A DNA stretch of 64,000 nt from Phallus indusiatus (GCA_027605045.1 JAQFWX010000004.1:1870683-1934682), one strand, 5' to 3'. Shown: positions 36,601 to 48,243, counted from the first letter of the stretch. The notes: generated by a model not told the origin, from the sequence alone. Numbers and translations: made by a program.

Positions 36601-39336
36601 ACCCTTTGTGGCGACACTGGAAGAAACTCTCTATTTTTTGGCACCCTTAGCACCTACATGGAATGCATCTGCAAGCGAATCGGAAGACACGTGGGACTTG
36701 CCAGATGTATGGACCCACATACCTTGGGAATCCGTAGTCGCAGCTACTAAGAACTGGGCAGTTGCTTTAAGACGGGAATCAACAGAAAACCTCATCTCTG
36801 ACATACAAGATGCTGTTATTCAGGATCGCTGGGTCGAGTTTACCAGACGTTATTATGTAACACTTCTGCGCCAAGACTTAAACCCAATGTCAAAGCCCGA
36901 CGCTAGCTGTGTATGTTTGAATTCCGCTTTTTGGACATTGTCTGAGTTCATTTATATAGAGGGAAAGTGGCTCTGCAAGTTTTTTCGAGTACTGCAAAGA
37001 AAGACGAAAGGGTTTTGAACTACTAGAAGATTATTCACAACCCATGATGGAAGTCGAAAGAGTTCCAGCAATCACAAATCTTCTCAATCCATCTTCTAGG
37101 ACTAGCAGCGTTAGTGCAAAAAAAGGCTCTGCAAAATGTATGTCCAATATCTTGCTCTCCTGTGCAAATTTGACAGAAGATTAGATCTAATCCCGGAATT
37201 ATGCTGTAAATTGACCGTCCCAGCCAGGTAATTAATATTAACATTACATACGTATGATTGACGTACACCATTATAGTGTGATAAGAACGGCCTTACTTAT
37301 GCCTTCCATAACTCGTCGTTTGGACGATATTTTACTCGTGAAAGACTTGAATGCGAAGCTTTTCGACCATTGCATTAATGAGACTGTATTACATGAAGCT
37401 ATCTCTACTCCATCTGTTAGCGCGGAATACGACTACGAACGTTTGGAGCTATTGGGTACGTTTCATGTCTTTTACTGGTCTGTAAAGGAAGAAGTCGAAG
37501 AAAGTTATCTAGGCGACGCTTATCTGAAATATCTATCGTCCGTATACCTGTTTGTCACTCAGCCCTCCCTCCACGAAGGAGCATTACATATTGCTCGGCA
37601 GCGCATCATAAGCAATAGATCCCTGTTAAAGAACGCAGATCGAAGTGGTCTACCCCAGTACATTCAGTCTAAACCCTTCACATGCAAGACGTGGATTCCT
37701 CCGAACTTCAAGGTGTTCCGACCTCCGAAACCAATCATCATCGATGATGAGTTACAAGACGAAGAGCCTGAAAAATCAACATCTTTTGTAATAGATATCA
37801 AAGACCAAACTATGGAAGCTAAATCAATAGGCGCAGAACCCTCCGAGTCCAAAACAGTCGAAGAAATTGTTCAACCCTCCCGCACCGAAAGTTCCATAGA
37901 CAAAGAAGGGAAGAAAAAGCATACCGATTCGAATACACAGAAGTTGGGTGATAAGGTAAAGCTTTTAGTCCTACCTTCAGTTCACCGTTTTTTGATTGAC
38001 TTCAGGCGGTGGCTGATGTTGCGGAGGCAATTATTGGCGCGGCGTATATTACAATGGGAAGAGAGGTCGCGTTGAAAGTGACCAAAGCACTAAACATTCC
38101 CGTTCCCCACATCGATCGATGGACTGACTTTGCTCGTAAAACTTTGGCGCCGCCACCTGAAGCTTTCGCACCCCTCAAACCTGGTACTGTTGAACACATA
38201 GAAAAAGCGATAGGGCATTCATTCAAACGACCCCATTTACTGGCTCAGGCCTTGGTATGCATGTTTCATGACTACTAACAGTCATTCATTGACGAAAATA
38301 CTCCCAGACACATGTGTCGATCCAAGGCCACGAAACGACAAGTTATGAACGTTTGGAGTTTATAGGCGACGCAATTCTCGATTTCTGTTGGTCTCTCTTT
38401 CTTATCGTGAAGCGTTTATTAAAGAATTCTCCAGTGGTAATACGTTATATATTCAATCGAGATGGGAACTTAAGCCCAGGTATTCTCACTCTTCTCAAGG
38501 TCAGTAGTCCAGTAAAATTTTATTGATCAACTGTTGAGAAATTCTATTCGTTTAGAGCGCAATGGTGGCAAATTCGACTCTGGCAGCAGTTTGCGTATAC
38601 TCTGGATTTCATGAATACTTGATTTTTGAATCGCAAACCATTGCTAACAGCATTACTCAATACTCTGAAGCTTTGCGAAACGCCGAGCGAGCCGACGCGA
38701 CACGGGCGAAGTTCGAAGGGAGTACGCCTGGCCAGTATTGGTTAGATATAGAACAACCTAAGGTTAGTCTTCATCACTGAAAGTGTTCCTCAGTCAAATG
38801 ACGTGTAAATAGGTATTATCAGATGTCCTGGAGTCCGTAATGGGCGCTGTTTACGTTTCTGATAACTTCTCTTCCGTTGGGGTTGAAGCTTTTTTCGATA
38901 ATATACTAAAGCCATTTTTCGACAAGCACATCACATTAAATACACTCTCACACCATCCGACCAAAGTCCTCTTCGAACTATTTCAGTCCATAGGATGCCA
39001 GGAATTTTTGATCGATAAATACTTAGACCCCGAAAAACCTGGTATCGTTACTTGTGATGGTAAGAATTGTCCTTCGTATATTTGTTACTTCTTAATATTT
39101 CTTTTATCAAAGTTGTTTGCCATGATATCATCTTAGCCACAGCTGATGATCCAGCTACACAGCTGGCCGCGCGAAAGGCTTCGTTCTTAGCACTGGACGC
39201 CTTACAGGGGGATGCAAAATTTTTAACTACGACATGTTCCTGTAGAGCGAATACCAACGATACGAAGAAGAAAGTGAAAAATGTGCAACAGCAAGTTAAG
39301 GAATTGGAGAACTCTGAAAGCGAAGTTAAACCATAG
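33617..39336 (+). CDS. DCL: Dicer ribonuclease III with degenerate helicase domain
   Basis: Dicer cuts double-stranded RNA into small RNAs for RNA interference. The first exons (33617-33953, 34006-34032, 34091-34201, 34251-34387, then from 34447) join in phase. They give IFEHLKKSNTLAVLDTSDKR, SSRVAFLITASVY, EEDLIIMPANIFLDSLACGA and VNLLVLQDVDMIGDAHPMAR. These align with the helicase core, but motif I (DTGSGKT) is DTSDKRT, the DExH box is DVDM, and motif VI is YSRACTR. A Dicer dimerization domain (near 35880-36180) and platform-like region (YPTVIDVDFPEES) follow. Both RNase III domains keep their acidic residues: YDYERLELLGDAYLKYLSS with ADVAEAIIGAAYI, and YERLEFIGDAILDF with LSDVLESVMGAVYV. 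An intron ending CCATAG near 36290 restores the frame to GTRLYYRRKPDFW. Confidence 0.85.
33954..34005 (+). other. GC-AG intron in the Dicer gene
   Basis: The donor reads ACA|GCAAGT and the acceptor ACATATAG|CA. This is the only splice that joins the frame of exon 1 (..HLKKSN) to the frame of LAVLDTS, and GCAAGT is the standard form of the rarer GC donor. Using the adjacent GTACAT donor instead shifts the frame to an early stop. Confidence 0.65.
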
Positions 39337-39462
39337 AACTTCAAAGAGCTTGGTGTAATTTATGTGCAGTACAATGTATCAACATTATAGCATTCCTTTA
39401 AGCTTTTGCTTTTTTCCTAAGAAATGATCGTCAATTCCAAGTCGACAATCAAGGATAGTATC

Positions 39463-39788
39463 TCACAATTGATAAGCCGCCGCAACGAACGGAATTGAAA
39501 ATCCGGTAAGAAGGAAAAGAGATAGCTAGTAGGCATGAATAATGTAAGTCAATCCAGACTGTTAGATAGTATAACGCGATACCTTCAAAGCAAAAGCTCT
39601 AGGCTGTCCTTCATACTTGAATGGCATGTTCTGATGTGAACAGCGTAAGCTTTACGTCAGGGAATGAAATACGTATTGACTTGACTAACATTTCCGATAG
39701 TATTTTCTATATGAACGTTTCGCACAAGCATTCCACGTCCATTACGGATTGCTGCGCGAGAAATTGCTGATTGAAGGTAAAGAGACAT
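39463..39788 (-). CDS. COX8: Cytochrome c oxidase subunit 8 (mammalian COX7C type)
   Basis: This is a small inner-membrane subunit of respiratory complex IV. Three exons (39690..39788, 39583..39630, 39463..39525), all phase 0, give 69 residues, each exon too short to stand out as an open frame. The N-terminus MSLYLQSAISRAAIRNGRGM is an Arg-rich presequence. VRNVHIENTIGNNMPFKYEG follows, the conserved N-terminal matrix segment (compare yeast VHFKDGVYENIPF). QPRAFALK leads into a single membrane helix, LSLFLLTGFSIPFVAAAYQL. This order (presequence, NMPF block, one transmembrane helix, stop) matches fungal Cox8. It lies between Dicer and the aldehyde dehydrogenase, 127 nt downstream of the Dicer stop on the opposite strand. 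Confidence 0.8.
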
Positions 39789-39930
39789 AGTGAGGAGCGG
39801 AAAACCGAGTAAATGCGATTTTACATAAGCAATTGCCGATCAAGTAATGGGCTGATACATGAATTTATTGTCTTTACTGCTATTTGCGAACGAACCGGTT
39901 TACTTATACCTACAACTTATTTCTCTAAAT

Positions 39931-42481
39931 TTACAATGGCCAATCAAGCTGTTCACCAAAATTCCAGTGCACGGCTTTAACAATTGTGTACTCGGATAAA
40001 GCTTCCTCTCCAAGTTCTCTTCCTATGCCGCTTTGTTTGTAACCACCGAAAGGAACAGAATTCGAGAGCAAATTATATTGATTGATCCAGACAGTGCCTG
40101 CTTCAAGGGCCTACGATGATGCGTTTGCATTCGATTAGGGACAAGTACATGTGTAGACTCACACTTGCAACTCTAAGACATTGCGAAGCATCCTTTGAAT
40201 GAAGTCCAGCCGCCAATCCGTACGTGGTATTATTGGCAATTGAAATCGCTTCCTAAAAAAGCGGCGTATTAGATATACAAAATAAAACAATACCAAAGTG
40301 GTTAATATTTCACCTCTTCAGTATCGAATTTCGCGACCGATAGAACAGGACCAAAGATCTATTGACAATGAGATATGTTATGAGAGATAAATATATTATC
40401 TACCTCTTCCTTGAACTAAGAAGATAATAGTTAATTGATGTATTAGTAAATCTGGCACGCCGGGCTTACGATTTTCATATTGGGCGTAACCTCTGTGAAG
40501 ACTACCTTGCTCTAAGCACTCGCGTCTCTTTTAAATAAGAATGAGGACAGACTTACTACAAGGATCCACGAAAAAACCTCGCTCTTTTCTCTTTTCTCCT
40601 CCCAGAACGACTTTAGCGCCTTCTTGTTTGCCAGATTCAATATAGTTCCAGACACGGTCATATTGAACCTTGGATATGACCGGGCCAGCCGTAGTGGAGT
40701 CGTCGAAAGGATTACCAACGACGAATTGTTTCGAGAGTCCCAATAATATCTTTATGAATTCATCATAAACGGAAGACTGAACGAAAACTCGTGAACCAGC
40801 TGTACAGTCCTGCCCACTTCAAAATATGTCAAAGAATTGCTAGAGAAATGAATAAAAGCGATGCTACGTATTCCAAGTAATTCCCATAAACGCCCAGCGA
40901 GCAGCTAATAGTACAATATAATCTCATTTCAGAAAAAGAAAAAAAAATACCTTGCTCTAGGTCTGCGGACGCGAAGATGATATTAGGCGATTTGCCTCCT
41001 AATTCAAGTGTAACCTAAAAAAAACAGAAGATGTTTTTAATCATGACGTTGAATTCAATGCCAAGACATACCTTCTTGAGATTACTTTGGGCGGATGCTC
41101 CCAGAATCTTTCTGCCCGTCAACGTGGATCCAGTGAAAGCGACCTATATACTATCAGGGATGAAGAAAGGAACCATCTTAAGATAAACCTTGTCAATGCC
41201 GGGATGATGAGAGATCGCTTCACCCCCAACTCTACCCAAAGACGGCACGCAATTCAAGACGCCGTCGGGAAACCTAACATCACGTCAGGTTTAAATTGCG
41301 GAAAGTTGCATTGCTACTACTGACCCTGCTTCCTTTATCAGCTCACAAAGTTTCTTCAAAAAAAATATTCAGATTTCAGGATAAAGTCCGGAACTCATAA
41401 AGACTCAACCAATGCTGTCAAAGGGGTGTTTTCAGAGGGTTTCATTACGATAGTACATCCGACAGCGAGAGCCGGAGCCACTTTCCATGACCTGATTGGT
41501 ATGGACTTTTCATTCTGGTGAAAAGCAGGAGATGATCGTTCTGTAACTAACCACATATTGATAGGATAATTCCAAGGTATTCTAGGAAAAGCTGCTCAGA
41601 ACATAAAACACAGAAGAAAATAGATCTGAGCTCCTTACATCTGCCCACATACTCCAATAGGCTCACGTTTGGTAAACATGAATTTCGTTTTCTCATTTAC
41701 TTCTATAGTCTGAGGAATGATCTAAGCATACAATCTCCTGTAGGAAACGGTAGAAATACCTTCCCATGAACTTTGTCGGCGTAGCCAGCTAATGCAGTGG
41801 TTAGTGAGAGAGGAAAAATAGCGATACGTGTATGAAAACCTTACCATAATACCTTAAGCAAGCAATTGTGTCCGCAATATCGGAGTCTCTGATCCGAATA
41901 TAAATGAACTACACCTTGCACCAATCATTAACGTCGAATCCATACCTAGCAAACCTGACGGGCTTCCCGCTGTTTAAGGATTCCAATTCAGCCAAAATCT
42001 GTTTATCCCTTTCTATAAGATCGGCGAGGCGATTGAGTAATCGGGCGCGCTCAGTAGGCAGAACGTTCTTCCCCCAAGTAGTCTGGAATGCTTTCCGAGA
42101 AGAAGCTACTGCAATATCGATATCTTTCGCAGAAGCTAAAAGGAGAGGCCACGGGCATGAAAAGCTACCCAATGTTAACGTGAGAACTTGGCTACTTACC
42201 ACCCACGACCGTTGCAATGACCTCTGTGAGCAGAACAGGTGAGATAAGGCTGATAGATCTTTCCAATGACATGTCATACAACGTACCTTCTGTGTATGGA
42301 TTCACCACACTTGAGGGCTTATTGAGAAAGAATGTGGAGAAATTGGGAAGAAAGCCTACGGAAGAAGTTCCTCTGCGTTATCGGCGCTAGGGACGAATCT
42401 GCCATCGATAAACAAACCAGTTGAAACAGAGATGGATTTGCCAGACGGCGAGGAAAGGGTAGCAATGAGATTTTGGGACAT
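39931..42481 (-). CDS. NAD(P)-dependent aldehyde dehydrogenase
   Basis: The enzyme oxidises aldehydes to carboxylic acids, probably in the cytosol since no presequence is seen ([20 protein letters not shown]). The gene is broken into more than ten exons by introns of about 50-60 nt. Blocks in order are [76 protein letters not shown], a catalytic Glu in [14 protein letters not shown], and the catalytic Cys in [15 protein letters not shown]. Then come [54 protein letters not shown] and [20 protein letters not shown]. The end reads EQLDWPL. This is the class 1/2 ALDH layout with both catalytic residues present. The specific substrate cannot be read from sequence. Confidence 0.9.
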
Positions 42482-42711
42482 GTATTGGTTAGTAGGAGAA
42501 CGGTGAAATCACGTTAGGCCAGCTGGGGTTATATAATATTACGATTGAGAGTTTGTCTTATCGTTCACATGATGCCGTGAAAGAAGCAATCGCCGCACTT
42601 AATGTGGGAATAAAATAAAGTCGAATTTGAATTTCGTGAAGTACTTTTGGGAAACAAATAAATGATAGCTAGCGATCTGGGGATTGATTCATATTTTCTG
42701 AATTAAAGAAA

Positions 42712-43128
42712 TTAGGAGACGGAGAATATTGCCCCAACATCAAAATCATAGTGCTTGCCTGCATTATGCTCCGCAAAACGTGCACCGACTCGTTCCGAAT
42801 ACTTGAAAAATTTGTCGGCACAGTTCTGAACACAGGTTACCTGAGTAAGAGGAGCGAAGAGTCAAAGTCAATTCCAAACGACATCGGAGGGGAATAAAGT
42901 GACCTCTTTTGACATGAGCGTTTTGCTGGTGAAGTCATTTACACAAGAGCTGAAACACCGATCCACTAGCCCAGAGTAAACTCGCATAAAATCTTGCATC
43001 TGATGTTTTCAAGCAAGTCATCCCGTCGCTGAGACTCGAGAGTGCGAACACGCCACGCTTACCTGCTTTTTTTCGATAAGTCTGTGCATTGCAGCTTGTT
43101 CATTTGCATTCAGACCCGAAAGATCCAT
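42712..43128 (-). CDS. TIM9: Tim9, small TIM chaperone of the mitochondrial intermembrane space
   Basis: Tim9 pairs with Tim10 to escort hydrophobic precursors across the intermembrane space. Three exons (43063..43128, 42904..42999, 42712..42840) all splice in phase 0 and give 96 residues. The twin CX3C motif is visible as CFSSC and CVQNC. Flanking residues [35 protein letters not shown] and [13 protein letters not shown] match Tim9 rather than Tim8, 10 or 13. The C-terminus, [14 protein letters not shown], extends a little beyond the usual end. None of its exons is long enough to be noticed as an open frame on its own. The promoter lies in the 530-nt gap shared with the proteasome gene. Confidence 0.92.
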
Positions 43129-43658
43129 GGTGACGGCGACGGTAAGGTGTGAGCGATTAGTGGTGGTGGAAATCAGACTCTAGAGTTGGTACTCCGTCAG
43201 CGGCATGTTACTATTAAAATATTAATCAATAAACGTTAATTCATCCAATTTCAGTTTCAGTCACGATAATGAGTTCACGCGGATTATATCAAGTCGGTGC
43301 ATCATGCAGCACCCCGCTCTGAAGTGAGAAGTATTACAATAAACTTGCAATGAGCTCAAATAGGAACAACAGTGCCAGCTGCGTCTCAAATTGCAGCATA
43401 CCAAATTTTTGTCAATATTGCTACTAATAAGAACACGTCATATCTTTGTATATGATCAGGATATGCAAGGCATTGAGTTTCGATGACCACACCACGACAC
43501 TTTCGATATAACAATGAATCATACTACGGAGCCTCAGCCTGGCTCCGAGCTGGATGGAGACTGTCACCGAGTTGTACGTACGTAAGCTGTGACATTGACA
43601 TCAACCTTCGCAATTACGCGTCGCACCTCGTATTCGCGTTTCTTTCTCATTAGTTATC
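43129..43658. promoter_or_regulatory. Divergent intergenic region between TIM9 and proteasome alpha-2
   Basis: These 530 nt hold no gene I can support. A short open frame at 43514 (MNHTTEPQPGSELDGDCHRV) ends after 23 codons and looks spurious. Both flanking starts face outward, so two promoters sit here. I checked for tRNA-like cloverleaf arms by eye and saw none. Confidence 0.45.
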
Positions 43659-44648
43659 ATGGCAAATGCAGACGGTGGTGCTTACAGGTAAAGGAATTCT
43701 TTTGAGGATCTATTCTTCCTCTCATTACACGCATTTGCTTAGTTATTCTCTCACTGTTTTCTCGCCTTCGGGAAAATTGGTTCAAATTGAGCATGCTCTC
43801 GCGGCTGTAGCCCAAGGCACAACAAGTCTCGGAATTAAAGGTTTTTTCTTTTGGACAGACTAGAGCGTTATGTTAAACTGAGTTTTCCTAGCCACAAACG
43901 GGATTGTTATTGCTACCGAAAAGAAATCATCCTCAATTCTCATAGACTCATCCATGCTTGACAAAGTATCTGTGATATGCCCAAATATCGGCGTGGTGTA
44001 CTCAGGAATGGGCCCAGATTTCCGTATCCTTGTCAATAGTGCGCGGAAAAGTGCTCAGGCGTATTGGAAAATGTATGGCGAATATCCGCCAACGAGGGTT
44101 CTTACCCAGGAAATTGCCAGTGTTATGCAACAGGCCACACAATCAGGGTTGACATCTCCTTTGCAAATTATATTTTCTTCTCTAACAAAATATTTATTTT
44201 CAGAGGTGTCAGACCGTATGGTGTATCGCTTTTAGTTGCAGGTTGGGATGCTACGAGAGGACCTAGCTTATACCAAGTCGATCCCTCTGGATCATTCTGG
44301 GCGTGGAAGGCAAGCGCGATAGGGAAGAATATGGTCAATGCAAAAACATTCTTAGAAAAACGGTATGTCATACGATAATTTTATTGGAATAATACTTAAT
44401 GAGTACATTGGATTATTAGATACAATGACGAAATTTCATTAGAAGACGCAATTCATACGGCTCTATTGACTTTGAAGGAAGGTTTTGAGGGACAAATGAC
44501 GGAAAAGACGATAGAAATTGGCATCGTGAGCATTCCTAAAATGGATGAATTTGGCGAGCAAATAAAGGAAGGTGGCGAGACTGGACGTCCAAGACCGACA
44601 TTCAGGAAGTTGTCTGAGGAAGAAGTTCGGGATTATTTAGCCCTTTAG
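43659..44648 (+). CDS. PRE8: 20S proteasome subunit alpha-2
   Basis: This is an alpha-ring subunit of the 20S proteasome. Exon 1 is 43659-43687, exon 2 43743-43840 and exon 3 starts at 43892; further junctions at about 44150/44203 and 44361/44420 are in phase. The alpha-subunit signature [20 protein letters not shown] is split by the first intron, followed by [60 protein letters not shown] and [16 protein letters not shown]. Then come [20 protein letters not shown] and the C-terminal [26 protein letters not shown]. As an alpha subunit it lacks the catalytic Thr. The gene looks complete, and its 3' end faces SSU72 only 71 nt away. Confidence 0.94.
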
Positions 44649-44719
44649 GTGCACATGTTTCAGCTGTATATAGCAGGTCAATGTTTTGTCGCAATGGTGA
44701 AATCAAATAATACCTTAAT

Positions 44720-45715
44720 TTAATAATAAGCCACTGCATGCAATAAGCTGTGTGGATGTTTTTCTTGTTGTGCTTGTAATATTTTCTCCATATTTTCGTC
44801 AATATCGTCTGAGTTCTCAATCTAAAAACCGTAAGTATGTCGCGGCTCTCGAATCGTCTAAGACGCGTACCGCTTCCGCCAAATCGGCAATGGCACGTCC
44901 AGCGATGAAGGCTTCTTCGTGATTGTCCTTAATTTCTAAGTTTATGACATGGACAGGCTTGTTGAACTCCCCTCCTCGGGATAAGAGATCTGAAAATATA
45001 AGTAAACGTACTTTAAGGTAATGTGAAGAAATTTTTTACCATCACACACCGCATCAAAACACCTTTCCTCACATGTAATGACGATATCTGCAACACTTTG
45101 ACTGTCTTGCCAGCGTTCTGGTGCGATCTTAATCCGCCTGTTACGATCGATCATTGACAGCAAACCGTTAGCGGTGTATCTGAGCTTGCAGTTAAGACAT
45201 TAATAACGAGAATATAGGAAAAAAATCACGTGCAATCGGACATCTTTGGAGCTCAGGTCTTCATACATCTGGTTATATGGTGTTCCGAAAGAGTATATGT
45301 TGGGTTTATCAATCGAAGGACCCGGTAATCTAACCGCAGAGCCAGTACCGCATGAAATGACACGGTGACCAGCTTTCCTAATAGGATTGAGAATTTTTTT
45401 CAGAATTTGAGAGTGGCCACCTACGCTAGGGCATTATGACCTTCCATGGAACGGTTCTGGTACGTCATGTGTAATGAATACTATATGGGAATCTTTTCAC
45501 GTACATACCTGGTTACTCGCACAAACGACACAAAATAGAGGTTTTATTTTGACAGGTGTGGAAATGGGTGGCGGTGGCGGAATGATAGAATTCTGAGCAG
45601 CGTGTGGTGCGAGAGGGAGGTCAAATTCTTGGTTTACTGGCGGGGTGTCAGCTCGATTCAGTCTAGGATCAACCCTACTTGTCAGTCGAGGATCACGAGG
45701 TCTTCTGGGATCCAT
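44720..45715 (-). CDS. SSU72: Ssu72 RNA polymerase II CTD phosphatase
   Basis: Ssu72 dephosphorylates Ser5 and Ser7 of the Pol II CTD during termination and 3'-end formation. The catalytic loop reads [13 protein letters not shown], i.e. the C-x5-R motif of this low-molecular-weight phosphatase-like family; an intron splits it after CASNQ. Next come [76 protein letters not shown] and [20 protein letters not shown], the Asp-containing region. It ends [10 protein letters not shown]. Relative to yeast Ssu72 there is an N-terminal extension of about 55 residues ([20 protein letters not shown], then Pro-rich). The ATG at 45715 is the first in that frame. Confidence 0.92.
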
Positions 45716-46266
45716 GAGACTGGAAAAATTATCAGTTTCAGTCTCGGAAAATATAAGAAACAAGGAAGGAGGAGGCTCAAAAGTATCTAGATCCACTAGT
45801 CATCTTCGTAACCCGATCGAAATGGGTTAATGACAGATTCCACTCTGAAATTCATCATTGACTACGATAAAGAAAAACTTGCTTACATCTAGTAGCATGT
45901 AGCAAACACAGTTCCGATCCAAAGAGAAAGCTAAGGCAGAGAATTCCGTTTTCTTACGTAAACAAACAGTCGACAAATTCAAATTTCATGAGATGTTGGA
46001 AGCACTGATTTACATTAGATTTACACATTCACATATGTACTGTAAGTGTACAATTCGAAATTTAAGTCTACAGGAAAGAAAAAAAATATGGGGTAGTTAG
46101 AAAGTTCAGCTATTGCGAGGAGTAACAAAGCGAAGGAGTAAATAAATTAAGTCGAATATAATGTAGATGTCAAAGCATGATACAGATGTCTGGAAAGCAA
46201 AATGACGAGATTCAAGAAAACAGAATCAATAAATCATAGACCGCCCGAAACCTGGTAAAACCATGG
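45716..46266. other. Intergenic, 5' of SSU72 and 3' of the PPTase-like gene
   Basis: This 551-nt gap holds no gene I can support on either strand. The SSU72 frame is open upstream to about 45796 without an ATG, which suggests leader sequence. The rest is A/T-rich, with a stretch of G/A-rich sequence at 46070-46140, and shows no tRNA-like fold or repeat that I could see. Confidence 0.45.
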
Positions 46267-47084
46267 CTAGGGTGGTGACGTATCCTCCTTTTTTAATGTT
46301 GGCTGTTGTAAGCTTTGCAACACCGTGTCAATGGATATGAAATGACACCAGGACGTCATCTCCTTTTGATCTTCCTCCCATATAAAGACAGTTTTGTCGA
46401 GGTTGCGATACATGGCCGTCGAACATTGATATGTCTCTTCAATTAATCGCCCTTTCCGTACCACTCCTAGGTTAGCTTTAAACAACCGAATTTCCCAACC
46501 TTTCAGGGGCTTCCCGTCTATCCGGATGATTTCATTAGGTATGTCACAATCAATGCGGCCATAGTCAAAGCCTAGTGGCTGGCCTAGAGCTTTAACGTAA
46601 GCCGATTTCACTGTCAAGATGATACACAACCGCCGTAGAACAACTTCGTCTTGAGATTGAGTATCTAGCAACGCCTTTTCATTATGCGTTAACTTTGAGT
46701 TACGATTATGAGATCTCGGATCGGGCAAAATTTGTAAGGACCACGTACTTTATGAGCAAATGCTTCAGCGTACTTGAAAGCAGATACGTTGCGAGGCATG
46801 GCGAGTTGCATAACATCCATCCCAATGTTCACTACTTGCTGTTTTCGCCCAAAGGAAGAGGCAATACATATTACGGATTCAGCCCATGCAGTACTGAAGC
46901 CGAACACCTTATTTTCTTGGGGACAGCTCTGGAAGTCCAATGTGAGCAAAGAGCGCATCGGCTTTACACCTGAATAACATACGTAGTAGTCTTTCCCTGA
47001 AGTATGGGTACTGGGATACCATTGTCTAGGCGATCGATTATAATTTCTGTTGCGCATGACTAGCCTAGGAAGAAGTTGTGCCAT
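46267..47084 (-). CDS. 4'-phosphopantetheinyl-transferase-like protein with altered catalytic motif (5' end unresolved)
   Basis: PPTases (Sfp/Lys5 type) attach phosphopantetheine to carrier proteins. Identified blocks are AQLLPRLVMRN, FGFSTAWAESVICIASSFG, VVNIGMDVMQLAMP (the GxD metal-binding motif is present as IGMD), AFAHK joined by a GTACGT..CAAAG intron to LTHNEKALLDTQSQDEVVLR, AYVKALGQPLGFDYGRID, GWEIRLFKANLGVVRKGRLI and EETYQCSTAMY. The usual W..KEA is here LTVKSAY, so both the Trp and the metal-binding Glu are replaced. The start codon at 47084 is provisional: orthologues have about 40-60 more N-terminal residues, which probably lie in small exons between 47085 and 47320. Family membership is confident, activity is not. 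Confidence 0.68.
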
Positions 47085-47558
47085 AACAAATCCTTAAGAG
47101 AACATTAGTGGACATACGGATAAAGGCGGTTGACACCTACGAAAGGCTTCACTACGATCGGTCATGCTCATTGCCTTTTTCTGAGACTTGGTGTCTATAT
47201 ATTTCACACATAGAGCATATTCCTACAGGAGTCATGTCATCAAAAGATAGCTTCGGAGATGGAATTGGGTACAAACGTCTCTGTGAACCTGTCTATTCAG
47301 AGTTATAATCCATATGGAAAACTTAGGATCTCTGTCCATTCAAATGTAACTAAAAGAATAAATTTGTCGTAGATATTGGGAGTATTGAAGAAAAGAGGAA
47401 AAGAATAAGAGATATACGTAGAAGGCAGTGCAATCACCCCAATGTATCACGGAATAGAACGATTATATAATTTCTGATTACATATACATATTCTTCCCAC
47501 CCTCTCCCCAGCCGAATGACGCTGCGCCGTTGCCGTTTGTCTCTCAGTCTCCACCACC
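47085..47558. other. Region 5' of the PPTase-like gene and ISU1
   Basis: These 474 nt probably contain the first small exons of the PPTase-like gene on the minus strand (for example a possible exon giving VSTAFIRFVMAQLLPRL across an intron at about 47093-47117), which I cannot phase with confidence. The right half is the promoter of ISU1, with A/T-rich sequence and a pyrimidine-rich leader before 47559. Confidence 0.4.
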
Positions 47559-48243
47559 ATGTTTCGAGCGACACTTTTAAAACCACTCTCTTCACCTCTA
47601 CGATTAAACACTCTCCGACTTGGCACTCGTCTGTACCATGAAAAAGTTATTTCACATTATGAACAACCCCGAAATGTAGGTTTATTAACCGTTTTGCTGA
47701 CTCATCTTTTTTATCTGATAACCATAGGTGGGTTCTTTGCCTAAAACTGATGTCGACGTAGGGACTGGTCTCGTCGGTGCACCTGCGTATGTGTCTTTTA
47801 TGTCGTTATTTGTGTCACTTTATCCATAATACATCTATAATGTAGGTGTGGCGACGTTATGAAACTGCAAATCCGTGTGAACGAGGATGGTATCATCTCC
47901 GATGTGAAGTTCAAGACGTTCGGTTGTGGCAGCGCGATAGCATCGAGTTCATACATGACGGAACGTGTTAAAGGCCTTACTCTGGAAGAAGCTGGAAAAA
48001 TAAAAAACACTGAAATTGCCAAAGAATTGGCTTTGCCACCAGTCAAACTTCATTGTTCTAGTACGTTTTATCCTTGTTGTTTGTTGATACCAGTTCACAA
48101 ATGATTATTCAGTGTTAGCTGAAGATGCCATCCGTTCGGCCATCCGCGATTACCGTTCAAAACGAGGCAAATTGGCTGAAACCAAAAAAAGCGGTTACAT
48201 TGATGTCACTCATAGTACAGCAGCAGCTGAAAGCACAACCTAG
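47559..48243 (+). CDS. ISU1: Isu1, mitochondrial iron-sulfur cluster scaffold
   Basis: Isu1 is the scaffold on which Nfs1, frataxin and ferredoxin build [2Fe-2S] clusters in the mitochondrial matrix. A presequence ([20 protein letters not shown]) precedes [20 protein letters not shown], then [39 protein letters not shown] and the Hsp70-binding LPPVKLHCS, followed after an intron by [19 protein letters not shown]. The three cluster-ligand cysteines (APACGD, FGCGSA, KLHCSM) and the LPPVK motif are all present. Introns fall after RN, within GAPA and within CSM, all in phase. The tail after residue 150 is a short acidic/Ser extension ending AAAESTT. Confidence 0.96.

Noticed and set aside
43129..43658. 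Possible tRNA or small gene in the largest intergenic gap
   Set aside because: No cloverleaf arms, A/B boxes or conserved peptide could be seen on either strand.
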